A stretch of DNA of 64,000 nt. Origin: Eleginops maclovinus. Taxonomy: Eukaryota > Chordata > Actinopteri > Perciformes > Eleginopidae. Where the stretch lies: assembly GCF_036324505.1 (NCBI RefSeq), contig NC_086370.1, positions 186,001 through 250,000 on the forward strand, in the 5' to 3' direction. This document shows, piece after piece, positions 25,001-36,430 of the stretch (within the stretch, counting starts at the first letter, position 1; each line of letters opens with the position of its first letter). The notes under the pieces are model-generated. The model was not told where the DNA came from, ran no database searches, and saw nothing but the letters and a program-made list of their open reading frames with translations. Made by a program: the position numbers and the translations under genes.

Positions 25001-25151
25001 CTGTATATTTTATTTCATTTTAACCATTTTTTTATTTTTATTTTTTGTGAGAGGTACCGGATCTGCCCAAATAGGTGCCGGAACACAGGGTGGCCAAAAT
25101 GAAGAGGTGCCGGATCCTGTTCCGGCAGGATCCGGCTCAAATTAACCACTG
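22009..25151 (-). mobile_element. KIAA1586-like hAT transposon
   Basis: Left end CAGTGCTTAATTTG and inverted right end CAGTGGTTAATTTG, each followed inward by GGTGCCGGAACRC-type sequence. The 8-bp target duplication AGTATAAT is present at 22001-22008 and 25152-25159. Length is 3143 bp. The transposase fills most of it on the minus strand. Confidence 0.92.
22383..24828 (-). pseudogene. KIAA1586/ZNF862-like hAT transposase with two frameshifts
   Basis: Starts MSKRQLNLLSFFKKKEE (24828), a PIP-box-like opening common in this group, followed by a low-complexity Gln/Ala/Ser linker and a TTF-type zinc region (YYPWLFRGKSGLGCTTC). The catalytic half has VMLDESTS, IGVTCDGASVMLGRK and WHCSAHRLELAV. The C-terminus has SIPIASAECERGFSQMN, the hAT dimerisation signature, and ends at 22383. 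The frame shifts near 23910 and near 23400; the three pieces otherwise join without loss. About 800 aa in all. No intron seen. Probably a fairly young dead copy. Confidence 0.85.
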
Positions 25152-25231
25152 AGTATAATGCACACAATGAATATAACTGCACATTTATAAGTTTGATGGC
25201 AAGTTAGCAACCTAAACTTTATCTTTTGGAC

Positions 25232-25890
25232 CAGGGCCTCCATTTCCTCTCTGAGTGCATCTGAGCAGCCGCAGGAGCCCATCAAGAGACGGAGGATGCT
25301 GGGAGCAGGAGAACAACAGAGGCTGGCTACAGAGGTAAGTTGTGATATGGCAGTGTTTGCCCTAGAATATTTTTCAGTGATGGTGGTATGTAGCCAAAAT
25401 AAAACCTAAACCGACACTGCACACAGGGTAGCATATTGCCACAATGGTGGAATGATGCAGCAGGCAGTCTGCAATGTATATGTTGGCATTCATATTTTTG
25501 TAGATTCCAGGTTTGTCAGAGCAGTTACAAAAAGGATAAGGCATCCTCACATGTAACAGAACATATGTGGTTCATTTATTAAAATGCCACTCTAAACCTG
25601 CCTTTCTTGTGGAAACCAATAGAGAGTTAAAGATCAGGAGATGGAAACATGCTGTGAAGTACAATTAGGAGTAATGCTGTTAAAACCTTAGTAGTCATAT
25701 ACCTGACTTGGAAATAGACATTTGTTCAGCATCACTTTCACAGCTTTATTGCAATTTCAGATAATGATATATCTTTTACAGGTTTGTGATTACCATCCTG
25801 ATGCACACCAAGGAGCGGTTCTCCTTCACCCAGCACCTCATCAGCGCAACACTGTTGCATGGAGAGATGTTCCCACAACAGTGTGAAGTT
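25232..25890 (+). pseudogene. Relict exons of a ZMYM1-like hAT
   Basis: 25232-25334 ends in EQQRLATE at a GTAAGT donor and contains QPQEPIKRRR, paralleling exon 2 of the intact hAT at 58455-58557. After an acceptor at about 25781 the next piece reads HTKERFSF...HLISATLLHG once a one-base break is allowed, paralleling the third exon at 59011. So this is the decayed tail of a relative of the element at 56366-59759. The rest of the gene is missing. Confidence 0.6.
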
Positions 25891-26851
25891 CCCTGATTAA
25901 CTGTAATGCTGTAGGGTTTTGTTATTATAAACTGCAGAGTTTTTTGTTTGCTCATAAACTGTTTGCTCATCTGGGTCACTGTGAAGTCGAAGTTGTTGCT
26001 TATTTACTTGTTGCTGTGCTATTTAGCTGCTGTGTTCATTCAAACCAGTAGTCATTAATAGAATCGGTGCAAGGTTCTACAAAGGTGTTACTTCCGCCCA
26101 GGAGTGTGTTGTGGTAAGCTTCCGGTTTGAATACGCTGACTATGCTACTACTAGTTATGGCAACTTTTATACTAGATGCCTACTACTATGCTGGGTCTTC
26201 GATTGGCTGTACAGTGTTTGCAAGATATACGATTACTGTTTTGCAGAGTTGGGACCAAGTCATTGTTTTGCAAGTCACAAGTTAGTCTCAAGTCTTTGCT
26301 TTCAAGTCCCGAGTCAAGACAAGCAAGTCCCGAGTCAAGACAAGCAAGTCCCGAGTCCAAACCGACAAGTCTCAAGTCAAGTCCCAAATCCTACCGTTTG
26401 AGTTTCAAGTCCTTTCGAGTCCTTTTAACAACGGAGAAATAATATTTACACAAATCCTGTATGCTTTTAAGATCTGCATATATTTATCAAACTAAGAGCA
26501 TTGTTCAAACACATCTGAAATAAACAAAGGCAAACGTAATTTCCACAGAAAGTGCTGACGTTGTATTTCCATTGCTTATTGCACTACAACTGTCTCAAAA
26601 GATCCTATTTTTGCAAAACACTCTTCACCTTAAAACTAAAATCTAGCCTTGAACTAAAAAACATGTCTTCACCCTCAAACAGGGATTTGGAGGATCACAG
26701 AAACAGTTGAATGTAAATTTTCCAAATGTGTCACCACTTTATACAAGATATCCTCACAACCCAAAAAGTGTGTGTGTGTCTGGAAGGGGACTAGATGTGA
26801 AGTGTCATGAACATGACAATGAACAGAGTTGTGCTGTTCTATGTCAGGGCC

Positions 26852-28789
26852 CTATGCTGCATTGTATTTGCAAAAGATCAAATTGGCCAAAAGTCTGTCA
26901 GTCATTTGTGCACGATGGGGACGTAGTATGATGCCACCATGGCTGAAAACTCGCTTCACTGGAATACTAGTGGCAGGCACTGCCAAGACTCTGGTGGCCA
27001 CTCGGAAGAGTGAAGTAAGAGACTTCATGTTCAGTGCCCAGAACAAAAGGGCGTTCTGTCCTTCGGCTGTGTCTAGGTAGTGACTTAGCTGTAGTGCTGG
27101 AGTGGTCCCAACATCCTTCTTCTGCCTCTTATGGTATGCAGCAAACAACCCTTCTCCTTGTCCAAGGTCCTCTTGCTCTTCTTCATCAACCAGAGGCACA
27201 GGTTGCTCAGTCTCTGCAGCATCTTGCAGGATCAATTCTGGAAAAACATTTAACAGCAGAAACAAAAGAGCCCTTATTACCATTGGTGTTGGTTAGTGTT
27301 GGTGATACAGTGTTAGACTGAAGAATGCAATTATTGATGCTGTCAATAAGATCAGACTATGAGAAAAAAAGTTTCATTGAAGTCAATAATGTTTACCTTT
27401 AACTTGTTGTGCCAACTCTGTCTTGATGTCACGATTGACCAGAACATGGTGCTCCACCCACAGCAGAGAAAAGGCTGGATCCAAGGCGGCTGCTTTGGGG
27501 TGGAATGGGTCTTAAAAGGGGGCAGTGATCCCATCTGGAGTCCCAGCCATTTTCACGTTAATGAAGATCCCAAGAAATCTTTTGTTCAGGGATGCCTGGA
27601 GACTTCCGACCAGGCCGCTCAGGAAACGAACTTGAGGCTTCAGCTTCTCAAGGTGATGATTGAGGGACAAGACGGATGGAACAACTGCACTGATTGTGAC
27701 GACCTTCTCTCCCTGTGTCAAATCAGTTGCTTCTCCAAACGGCTTCAAGATGTCCACCAACTCCTTCAACAGATTCCACTCTCGTGGCGTGAATGACAAC
27801 TCCTTATGCCCAGCCTTTTCTAGAATGGCACAGAGCTTTAGATGATCACACTGGAGAACTGCCTTTACTTGCCTCAGTGTTGAGTTCCATCTTGTGTTGA
27901 CTGCAGCAGGGATGCCTTTCTGTTCCCCAAATTCACTATCAAACACCTCTTTGAATGTTGTGCTTGTGTGCAGCAATGAGCTAAGTTTTGATAACTTGGA
28001 AAGAGAAGGACATGCCACTTTTGTTTCTTTCAAACCGTCTCCCACCACCAGCTGAAGAGTATGCGCAAAACACTGCAGGCGCTGTTTCTTTGCCATAGCA
28101 GCATCTACCGTTTGCTGCTCTCCAGGGTTAAGTCACACCAGAGATCAGGGTCATCAAGATGATCTCTGTCATCATCCTCTTGTTCACTGGGGAAGCACAC
28201 AGTGAATGCCTTTCGCATGTTAGCAGCATTGTCACTAATAATGTAGTCCACTTTATCTTTGATGTTGTATTCATCGCATGTTGACTCAAATTGGTCACAG
28301 ATTTGTTCAGCTGTGTGTGAGCCTTTGAGGCGATTGCAGGCCAAGAGATTTGCATTTAGCTGTATCCTCTCTTTAGCTGTCTCTTTCTCTTTCTCTATCC
28401 AGTGGACAGTGACACCAAGGAATCCCCTCATCTTTCGGTCAGACCAAATGTCCACAGTGACTGAAACATGCTCAGTGTTGCTCAATTGAGTTTTTAATCT
28501 TGAACGTCTCTCCCCAGCGAGGCTCTCTGTTTTTGATGTCAACGTTCTGCGACACACTGGGCTGTATTAACTGTCAATTAATTTCAGAAAGCGCCGAAAA
28601 CTCTTGTGTTCCACAATAGACAGGGGAAGGTTGCAATCAATAATCAAGAGGCACAGTATTGCGTTGGTGATAGCCTTCTGCTGTGGATGACTCATGCTGT
28701 AATGCGCCACACGACTGTCCAAGAATTGTGAGATTGAAGGCTGTTGTGGTTCATCTATGATGCTTCTACTCATCTGGTATTCTTCAAAT
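26852..28789 (-). pseudogene. ZBED-like hAT transposase, exons after the BED finger
   Basis: Exon from an acceptor at 28790-28792 reads RFEEYQMS...QPSISQFLDSR, then VSVTVDIWSDRKMRGFLGVT (catalytic D block), [22 protein letters not shown] and TRWNSTLRQ, down to a GT donor at 27396-27395. After an intron (27396-27238) the last exon reads LILQDAAETEQ and ends with SIPVKRVFSHGGIILRPHRA, the hAT dimerisation signature. Lesions: TAA after FLKLIDS (near 28569), a frameshift near 28110, and TAA after GITAPF (near 27512). Similar to ZBED4/ZBED6-type proteins, which descend from such elements; this one is a dead transposon gene. Confidence 0.78.
27238..27396 (-). other. Intron in the ZBED-like hAT transposase
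   Basis: Minus-strand GTAAAC donor after QQVKG-type coding sequence and a TTTTTCCAG acceptor before LILQDAAE; 159 bases. Confidence 0.6.
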
Positions 28790-29289
28790 CTGTAACAGGT
28801 AAGCATATAAAACAGATGTCAGAAAGTCCCTTATAGCAACACATAAATAAATTGCATTTGAAACGATCTCCTCAATTAAACTTAATCTAGAATGATTCAT
28901 TTTAATTGTGCTATTCTATGTCTTCGTTGATAGTTCAGCTTTGTTGTGATTTACCTAAATTACATAAACGACCTCAACGAGGCAGCAGTAGACTAGCAAC
29001 TCCTTTGTGCTGCAAAGTAAAATAGCCATTTTTGTCAATGGAATCTGGTGTGCTGGAGAGAGTGAGATATACTTAGTTTTCCTATCGGAAAAAATCGTCT
29101 GGCAGCAAGCTCAAGTGGTACACATATTTATAACATAAAGTACATTAAACTGACCTTGATTTGATTAGGCTTGCTTTAGTTTGGCTGCTGGCAGCAGTCT
29201 ACTGTGTATGATCCACTGACTAGCTGCTAAGTACATACAATCTCACTTCAAAAAATCCTAAACTATCCTTTACAATGTGAGTATGGATG

Positions 29290-29820
29290 AGTTCACTGTT
29301 TTGCACTTTGAGCCCCATTTCTGGCTGGTCTAGGATGAAATAGTGTGTTTGACACCGACATGTTAACGATTGGTCCCCCATGCTTCATGTACGGGCATTC
29401 ATAAAGCGGTCCTTAAATCAACCTGAAACGTTCGTTTTCAAAGATGTGCAACTCACCGAGTGCTCACTGTTAGTGGTGATGCTCCAGAACGAATGTCTTA
29501 GCGAAACACAGTTTCTGTCGTGTTTAATTTGCCCTTTTGTATTCCAAATATCAAGCGGAAGTTAATAGCCTACTCAGTGAGGTATCTGAAAACATAGCTA
29601 GTTCCACAATAGCAAATAACACGGATGGAAACCAAATATTATATATTTTTTTAAACAACTACGAACACCACTTACCTCTCAGTGAGTTGCTCATCCTTGA
29701 AAACGAATGTTTAGGGTTGTTTTAAGGACAATGTTATGAATGCCCGTTGCCAACCAGTCAACATTTCTATTTCATCCAAGACGACCCAGAAAGGGGGCTC
29801 AAAGTGCAACATAGTGAACT
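29290..29820. mobile_element. Foldback (long-TIR) element of 531 bp
   Basis: Left arm 29290-29460 and right arm 29679-29820 are imperfect inverted copies: AGTTCACT...TTGCACTTTGAGCCCC, GGATGAAATAG, ACGGGCATTCATAA and TCGTTTTCAA occur in both. The left arm has about 26 extra bases in the middle. The 218-base centre has no coding signal. I see no clear target duplication. It lies in the large intron of the ZBED-like hAT. Confidence 0.75.
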
Positions 29821-29861
29821 TGTCCATTAATGAACCCACAGGAGATACCGTTCAGCGTTTC

Positions 29862-32040
29862 AAGGTTTCAAGGTTTCAAGGTTTCAAGGTTTTATTTGTC
29901 ATATGCACAGCAGATACAGCGTATATGTTGGCAATGAAAATCTTATGTCGCGTGCTCCTCCAACAACTCCACATACATGGTGCAAATAACATAAATAAAA
30001 TAGTGCAAAAAGAGAGAAGAATATTTACAATATTAACAATAAAGATTTGAGGATGTGAAATATATGCATATGTGGAATACATTGAGAGTATTTAAATACT
30101 TTACACTGTTGAATGAGGAGGTATGGGCAGATGCATATATTACGTATAACAGATGTATATGGCAGATATGTATAATATATAGATATGTATACTATAAACA
30201 GATATGTATGGCAGATGTGTATAATATATATGTATGTGTGTACTATAAACAGATGTGAGTAGACATTCACAGAGCTCAGGAGTTCAGTAGTCTTATAGCC
30301 TGTGGTATAAAACTGTCTCTGAGTCTGGTGGTCTTGGTCCGGATGCTGCGGTACCGTCTGCCAGACGGCAGCAGACAGAACAGATTGTTGCTGGGGTGAT
30401 GGGGGTCCTTTAATATCCTACCGGCCTTCTTCCTACACCGCTGGGTGTAGAGGTCCTCCATGGATGGCAGCTCCGTCCTGGTGATGTGCTGTGCAGTTTT
30501 CACCACCCTCTGTAGAGTCTTACGGTTGAGGGCGGTGCAACTGCCATACCAGGCGGTGATGCAGCCAGTCAGGATACTCTCGATGGTGCACCTGTAGAAG
30601 TTGCAGAGTATCCTGGAGTCCATGTTGAACTTCCGCAGCCTGCGGAGGAAGAAGAGCCGCTGTCGAGCCGTCTTGGATATGACCCTGGTGTGATGTGTCC
30701 ATGTCAGGTCCTCACTGATGTTTACCCCGAGGAACCTGAAGCTGCTGACTCTCTCCACAGGAGTCCCGTCGATGGTGATGGGTGTGTGTGCCTCTCTCTG
30801 CCTCTTCCTGTAGTCCACAATCAGCTCCTTTGTTTTGCTGACGTTGAGATGGAGGTTGTTGTCCTGGCACCAAGATGTCAGGGCTCTGACCTCCTCTCTG
30901 TACGCCGTCTCGTCGCCGTCTGTGATCAGGCCGATGACGGTCGTGTCGTCAGCAAACTTGATGATGGTGTTGGAGCTGTGTGTGGCCACGCAGTCGTGCG
31001 TGAACAGGGAGTAGAGGAGAGGGCTGAGCACACAACCCTGAGGGGCTCCGGTGTTGAGGGTCAAGGTGGAGGATGTGATGTTCCCCATCCGCACTGCCTG
31101 GGATCTGCCCGTCAGGAAGCTCATGATCCAGTCACAGAGGGCGCTGTTGAGCCCAAGGTCCCTGAGCTTAATGATGAGCTTGGAGGGCACAATGGTGTTG
31201 AATGCTGAACTGTAGTCAATGAACAGCATTCTCACATAAGTGTTCCTCTGGTCCAGGTGGGAGAGGGCAGTGTGGAGGGTGAGGGAGATGGCATCATCCG
31301 TGGACCTGTTTGCTCTGTAGGCAAACTGCAGGGGGTCCAGTGAGTCAGGGAGGGAGGAGGTGATAAAAGTTTTGACTAACCGCTCAAAGCACTTCATGAT
31401 GATGGAGGTGAGTGCAACTGGGCGGTAGTCATTGAGGCAGATGGGTTTTGTCTTTTTGGGGACAGGGACAATGATGGACTCTTTAAAGCATGTGGGGACT
31501 ACAGACTGGAGCAGTGACCTATTGAAAATGTCTGTGAACACATCTGCCAGCTGAACTGCACACACCTTGAGAGCACGGCCAGGGATGCCATCAGGTCCTG
31601 GAGCCCTGTGTGCGTTGATCCTTTTCAGAGATCTACACACATCTGCACTGGTTAAAACCAGTGAGCAGGGATCCTGGGCCTTTTGTGCCTCCACAGCCGG
31701 GGGCTTCTCAAAGCGTGCATAAAATGTGTTCAGTTCATCTGGGAGAGATGCAGACACTTCCTCAGCACCACTCGTTGTCCTTTTGTAGTCAGTTATTGTT
31801 TTTAGTCCAGACCACATATTTCTGGCGTTGGAGCCCTTGTAGTTCGACTCCACCTTGTCCCTGTATTGTCTTTTTGCACTGCTAATAGCTCTCCGGAGTG
31901 CATACCTGGAATTCCTGTACTCATCCAAATCACCGCCGCTGTGCGCGATGGCCCGTGCTTTAAGTTTAGCTCGGACCTCGCCGTTTATCCAGGGCGTGTC
32001 CGTAAGCCAAGGTGACGTTTACAGTCTCATCGATATGTAG
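29862..32040 (-). mobile_element. 5'-truncated L2-like LINE with an open RT frame
   Basis: The 3' end is at the left: four or so tandem TTTCAAGG units (29862-29890) follow an untranslated region that matches 20427-20798. The coding part runs leftward from about 32000. The apurinic endonuclease domain is missing, so it is 5'-truncated near 32040. It sits in the intron between the BED exon and the main exon of the ZBED-like hAT. Confidence 0.82.
30276..31928 (-). CDS. Reverse transcriptase of the L2-like LINE (truncated ORF2)
   Basis: A single open frame of 550 residues. In order: NMWSGLKTITDYKRT; RINAHRAPGPDGIPGRAL; LNDYRPVALTSIIMKCFERL; FAYRANRSTDDA; FIDYSSAFNTI; LNTGAPQGCVLSPLLYSLF; IKFADDTTVIGLI, with the F-A-D-D catalytic site; and the C-terminal region FRFLGVNISEDLTW to QAIRLLNS. 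The frame extends in phase a little above the first Met (ING-EVRAKLKARAIAHSGG, to about 31995). The RT domain looks complete, but with the endonuclease gone it could not retrotranspose by itself. Confidence 0.88.
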   Translation of the reverse strand: MDEYRNSRYALRRAISSAKRQYRDKVESNYKGSNARNMWSGLKTITDYKRTTSGAEEVSASLPDELNTFYARFEKPPAVEAQKAQDPCSLVLTSADVCRSLKRINAHRAPGPDGIPGRALKVCAVQLADVFTDIFNRSLLQSVVPTCFKESIIVPVPKKTKPICLNDYRPVALTSIIMKCFERLVKTFITSSLPDSLDPLQFAYRANRSTDDAISLTLHTALSHLDQRNTYVRMLFIDYSSAFNTIVPSKLIIKLRDLGLNSALCDWIMSFLTGRSQAVRMGNITSSTLTLNTGAPQGCVLSPLLYSLFTHDCVATHSSNTIIKFADDTTVIGLITDGDETAYREEVRALTSWCQDNNLHLNVSKTKELIVDYRKRQREAHTPITIDGTPVERVSSFRFLGVNISEDLTWTHHTRVISKTARQRLFFLRRLRKFNMDSRILCNFYRCTIESILTGCITAWYGSCTALNRKTLQRVVKTAQHITRTELPSMEDLYTQRCRKKAGRILKDPHHPSNNLFCLLPSGRRYRSIRTKTTRLRDSFIPQAIRLLNS

Positions 32041-32091
32041 CTAGCTAGCAATTAGCCAATAAGCTAGTGCTGGCTTTCATTCAAAACTTAC

Positions 32092-32175
32092 CGTTCTTTG
32101 TGCAACTTCAAATGTCGAACGAAGTTAGAAGTTGTCGCGTCTCCGTCTGTTATCTTCGTCCCGCATGTTTTACAG
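32092..32175 (-). pseudogene. Second half of the interrupted BED exon
   Basis: Minus strand, after the duplicated TTTTACAG: CKTCGTKITDG and SNFVRHLKLHKER, then a GTAAGT donor at 32091. Joined across the GTF2IRD2-like insertion to 35125-35058, it completes a C-x2-C...H-x4-H BED finger. Confidence 0.75.
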
Positions 32176-35049
32176 CAGGGGGGTCCAACTCATTTTCACC
32201 GAGGGCCACATCAGCATAAACGTTGCCCTCAAAGGGCCAGATGTAACTTATAAATGTAATTAAATGCAATGTAAAATAAATATAACTACTCCTTAATGTT
32301 AAATAACTCTGAATTGATGACTTATTCAAGTCACAAATATTACATATGTATTTGCATAGATATAAAAAAAACGTGTTTGCTTGTTGCTCTGTTATCATAA
32401 CATAAATCCTTTTAATTTGTCAGGTTATGAAACCCAAATTACTCCATCAATCAACGATCAAACTATCCAAGTGAATAAAGAAAAATTACATCAAACACAA
32501 GTTATGACATTAACTTTGTTCAAAACTTGAAATAACAAATAACTGTAAAACCAACAAGTGTGAGCTGCTACGAACATGTGTGACAGATGTAGCATTTTAC
32601 AAAAACCAATGGCTGCACACAGCCTTGCAGGGGGCACACATCCAACTAATGAGAGATGGTTTGATTACAGTAAACATTTGTCTGCATAAACACATAACAC
32701 CTGCAAACACTAAATACATTGCTACACATATAAAGTAGTATATGTAATAAACTCAAAATAACAAAATAAGGGTTGTCTCAGTCCACAATTATATTGGTCA
32801 GGTTTTTAGGTTAGTTTTTGATGAGGAGATGCTGCCTGTCCTTGAACACACCATGTGGATCCCCTCTCCACCCTCCTAATCCACTGTTCATGTTCTGAAA
32901 ATAACAAACACAAAACAAAATGCAAGCACAATCATTAAATTGCACATAGTTTAACTATTCTTCTTCTTGGTTGAATTGCATTTTATTTTATTTTATTAGG
33001 TTTTTAAAAATGCTTACCAATGTGTTTTCTGACCAGATGTCTGACACCGTTTTTCCGTGGCCAGTGTGTCAATGTCTGGTTTTAGGTCCTGTGCTGTAGC
33101 AATCCGTAGAACAGCGTGGAGGTTGTCGTCAGTGATGCGTGATCTGTGCTTGTTTTTGTTTAGATTCATTATTGAAAACATCTGTTCGGACAGATCGGTG
33201 CTCCCAAACATAAACAGAACACGGGCAGCATGGAGTCGAAGCTGTGGCATGAAAGCAGGGGGCAGTAGACGGTAAAAGTCCTGGATTGTAGCATCCTGGA
33301 ACTTTGCTCTCAGGCCACTATCGCTTTGAAGCTCTATTAACTCCATCTGAAGGTGTTGGGGTGCAGTGCACACGTCGGTGGTGAAAGGACTGGGAAAGAT
33401 GGCAAAGCCAGAGTGCTGTGCTCTGAAGTCAGAGAAGCGCCGATCAAACTCATTCATCAACAGGCTCAGTTTGGTAGCCAACTGAGCACATGAGAAAGTA
33501 CCGGAACATGAGGCTGAGATGCTCTGACAAACAGGAAAGGGGGCAAGATTGTCCTGTTTCACTTGGCACATCCATAGGTCAAGTTTACGCTGGAAAGCCG
33601 TGATCGTGTCGGACATCTGCGTGATGACTTGTTTGCGTCCCTGCAGCTTCTGATTCAGTTGGGCGACATGCTCGGTTATGTCACACAACATAGCAAAGTC
33701 ACACAGCCAGTTTGGATCTGACAGTTCAGACAAGGGGTTTCCTTTACTCTGCATGGAAAGAGCAATGTCTTCCCTAAGCAAAAAAAAATCATTTGAGGAC
33801 TTTGCTCCTACTCAGCCACCTTACTTCTGTATCGTACGGCACGTCTCCGTGCTCCGAACCCATCTCCTGCAAGAACAGCTGGAACTGACGAGGATTCAGG
33901 CCACTCGCCCGAATGAAGTTCACTGTCTTCATGACCGTGGTCACTATATCATCCATCCCCAGCACCTTCCCGCACAAAGCTTCTTGATGGATAATGCAAT
34001 GATACGTTATCAGAGGCGTGTGACAGTTACTTTCTTGCATTTTCTCCTTCATTAGTCCAACTTTTCCTCCACACATTGCAGGTGCACCGTCTGTAGTTAA
34101 TTCCACCAAGTTTTCCCAGGGCAATGCATTTTTACTGACGGACTTCTCCAACGCATCAAAAATGTCCCGTTGTGGTCCCATGAATGGCAGCCACATCCAA
34201 CAGCTCCTCAGTGACAGAGAGGTCCGACTTCACGCCTCTAATAAAAATAGATAGCTGCGCTGTATCCGTGTTGTCTGTGCTTTCATCAACAGCTAATGAA
34301 AAAGCTATGTTGCTGCGTGTCTCTTCGGCCAGCTGTGTTGCCAGGTTTCCTGCTAGATCCTTAACTCGGTCCGCGATAGTGTTTCTTGATAAACTGACAT
34401 TTTTAAAAGTCTGTATCTGGTCGGGACACACCTGTTCACAGACCTTCAGCATGCACTGCTTCAAAAACGCTCCCTCTGAAAAAGACTTTGAAGCGCGCGA
34501 TTTCTTCAGCCACAACAAAGCTAGCTTTCACTGCCGCATTGTTGTGGGTTGTGGCTTTTGCGAACACATTCTGCTGCGATCGCAGTTTGCCTTTTAATTC
34601 TTGGGCAATTGGTTGTTTTTCTTGATGGCTAATTTTGGCATACTTAGCTCCGTGTTTGGTCTCAAAATGCCGACGTAGATTGTACTCTTTGACAACCGCC
34701 ACCGGATCATAACACAAAAGACATACCGGTTTTTCTCCTTGAAGCACAAACATGTATTCGCCTCCCATCTTTCTTGAAACACCCTTCCATCTGCATCAAT
34801 TTTTCTCTACCTGGACATTTTGGGATCATTATTTGTATTTCTCAATTCCACTTGGGAAAATCGCATCGATGTGGAAACACTGCAGTCTATTGGCGGGATG
34901 CCGTCACTTTGCGGGTAACATTATCGGCATGCATTGTGGGAAATTTGACTTATTTATTTTTAGACAATCAGAACTTTTAAGCTCTCGTGGGCCACATAAA
35001 ATGACGTGGCGGGCCACATTTGGCCCGCGGGCCTTGCATTTCACACATG
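32176..35049 (-). mobile_element. GTF2IRD2-like hAT, complete copy B
   Basis: Left end CAGGGGGGTCCAACTCATTT, right end (inverted) CATGTGTGAAATGCAAGG; both lead into GGGCCACAT-type sequence. The 8-bp target duplication TTTTACAG is at 32168-32175 and 35050-35057. Length is 2874 bp. It inserted in the BED exon of the ZBED-like hAT. Compared with copy A, a 24-base stretch is absent near 34946. Confidence 0.92.
33014..34768 (-). pseudogene. Broken GTF2IRD2-like hAT transposase, copy B
   Basis: Same order of parts as copy A: BED finger (34768-34436), AVDEST half (34518-34156), TDGAPAM half (34196-33789) and dimerisation end (33781-33014). It has the same frame breaks near 34500 and 34165 and the same TGA plus T-run near 33785. 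Differences from copy A are scattered single bases (for example Arg for Cys in EFDRRFSD). The shared lesions show that the element was already dead when the A/B duplication happened. Confidence 0.82.
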
Positions 35050-35057
35050 TTTTACAG

Positions 35058-35125
35058 ACTGCAGTTCTTTTTTTGTTGACCACCTCAAAGTTTTTAAATC
35101 CAAACCAAACTACCCGTGGTATCAT
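35058..35125 (-). pseudogene. First half of the interrupted BED exon
   Basis: Minus strand: VVWFGFKNFEVVNKKRTAV running into CKTC, the W-x-F-G-F opening and first zinc ligands of a BED finger. It is separated from its second half (32092-32175) by the hAT at 32176-35049. Copy A carries the same half at about 2843-2776. Confidence 0.75.
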
Positions 35126-35509
35126 TGTTGCCTACTTGGCGCCTTATAGCTTGTTCCGCCTCATTGGCTGTCCAGTACTTTGATTGGTTGGATGCTGTCC
35201 GATCAAAACAACGTGGATCTAATTTGATTGGATGTCATGCCACACACACGTCACGCACACAGATGCACACAGGTGCAAAGAGAGATAGCGCAGTCCATGT
35301 CAACGTACTTTTTAATCTTAGGGTTTGGGGAAAGTAGCAAGTCTTTTCGAGTCAAAAGGGGCAAGTCCAAGTCCAAATGCGAGTCACTGATGTTAAAGTC
35401 AAAGTGCAAGTCCTTTTAAATTTTGTCAAGTCTCAAGTCATCAAATTCATGACTGGAGTCTGACTCGAGTCCAAGTCATGTGACTCGAGTCCACAACTCT
35501 GCTGTTTTG

Positions 35510-36430
35510 CAACATAACATGAATGATGTGTGTGTGTTTAATGATGTTGAATTCACACAGTTTCAAACAAAGATCAAACAGGGAGAATGAGCATCAGGGC
35601 AATCTGTCATAGGTCTATGAGGAAGAATGAGAAGCCTCATGACCTCCGAGTAGGGAGAGAAAAAACTGTCGTTTACCTATCTGTTCAAGTTCAACTACTG
35701 TTTAACTATCGTTTCAAGTCAGGTTCTGGGTTTTTCATGTGGCTTGAGTTGGTGATTTGGATGTAGAATAGAAAAATAAGTCTAGCTAGTTAGCTGACAA
35801 ACCTAAACGTAGCTTTCATCGACGCCCCAGAAACTGATTGTTATTGCTCCTGTTCTTTGGAGTATAAGTTCAAGTGCTATAAGTTTAACCCTATCCATGG
35901 TCCGGTACATAAGTCAGTGTGAGGTAAGAGCTGATAGTGTGCCCTGCATCTACGCTATACTAACCTGTTCAATGTTTTACTAACACTGTTACACTGTTAT
36001 GATACTTGAAAGCCATTTAAGAGATCCGTGAGACCGGCTTATTTGCTTGGATGTCAAGTCGAAGTATTTGAAACTGAGCATACCCGCTATCTGCTTGAAC
36101 AGTAAGCAGATAGCGGGAGATACATACTTCCATTAAATGACATATATAACATAGACACATACTAATAATGAAACAATTATATTCTTCTTATAGTAAAGCA
36201 AAGATCACAGAAACGCAGTGTTCTTGTGAACTTGTGATAGCATGCTTTAAATACACAACGACAGACGGGCATGTAGCTCATTTAAAATGACAGGCACATA
36301 ATATAATAATGTATTATATAGTAATACAAGCAGATAGCCTCCTCTCATCTTTCTCATATTTGGTGTTATATGATAGTAGTGGCATAATGACTTCAATGTG
36401 ACATATAAGTAATTGTGTTTTCTTTTATAG
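35510..36430 (+). other. Non-coding flank upstream of the YqaJ pseudogene, copy B
   Basis: Counterpart of 3226-4146 including the hairpin at 36083-36117; no coding signal. Confidence 0.5.

Larger units (their letters stand above)
26244..35501 (-). mobile_element. ZBED-like hAT carrying three further elements
   Basis: Left end CAGAGTTGGGACCAAGTC (26244) and right end ...CACAACTCTG (35501) are inverted repeats, both continuing into CAAGTC/GACTCGAGTC arrays. The 8-bp target duplication CTGTTTTG is at 26236-26243 and 35502-35509. The span is 9258 bp because the element holds a foldback element (29290-29820), an L2-like LINE (about 29862-32040) and a whole GTF2IRD2-like hAT (32176-35049). Its own transposase is on the minus strand in at least three exons. 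Confidence 0.85.

Noticed and set aside
30690..31208. 172-residue plus-strand frame
   Set aside because: Antisense shadow of the LINE reverse transcriptase.
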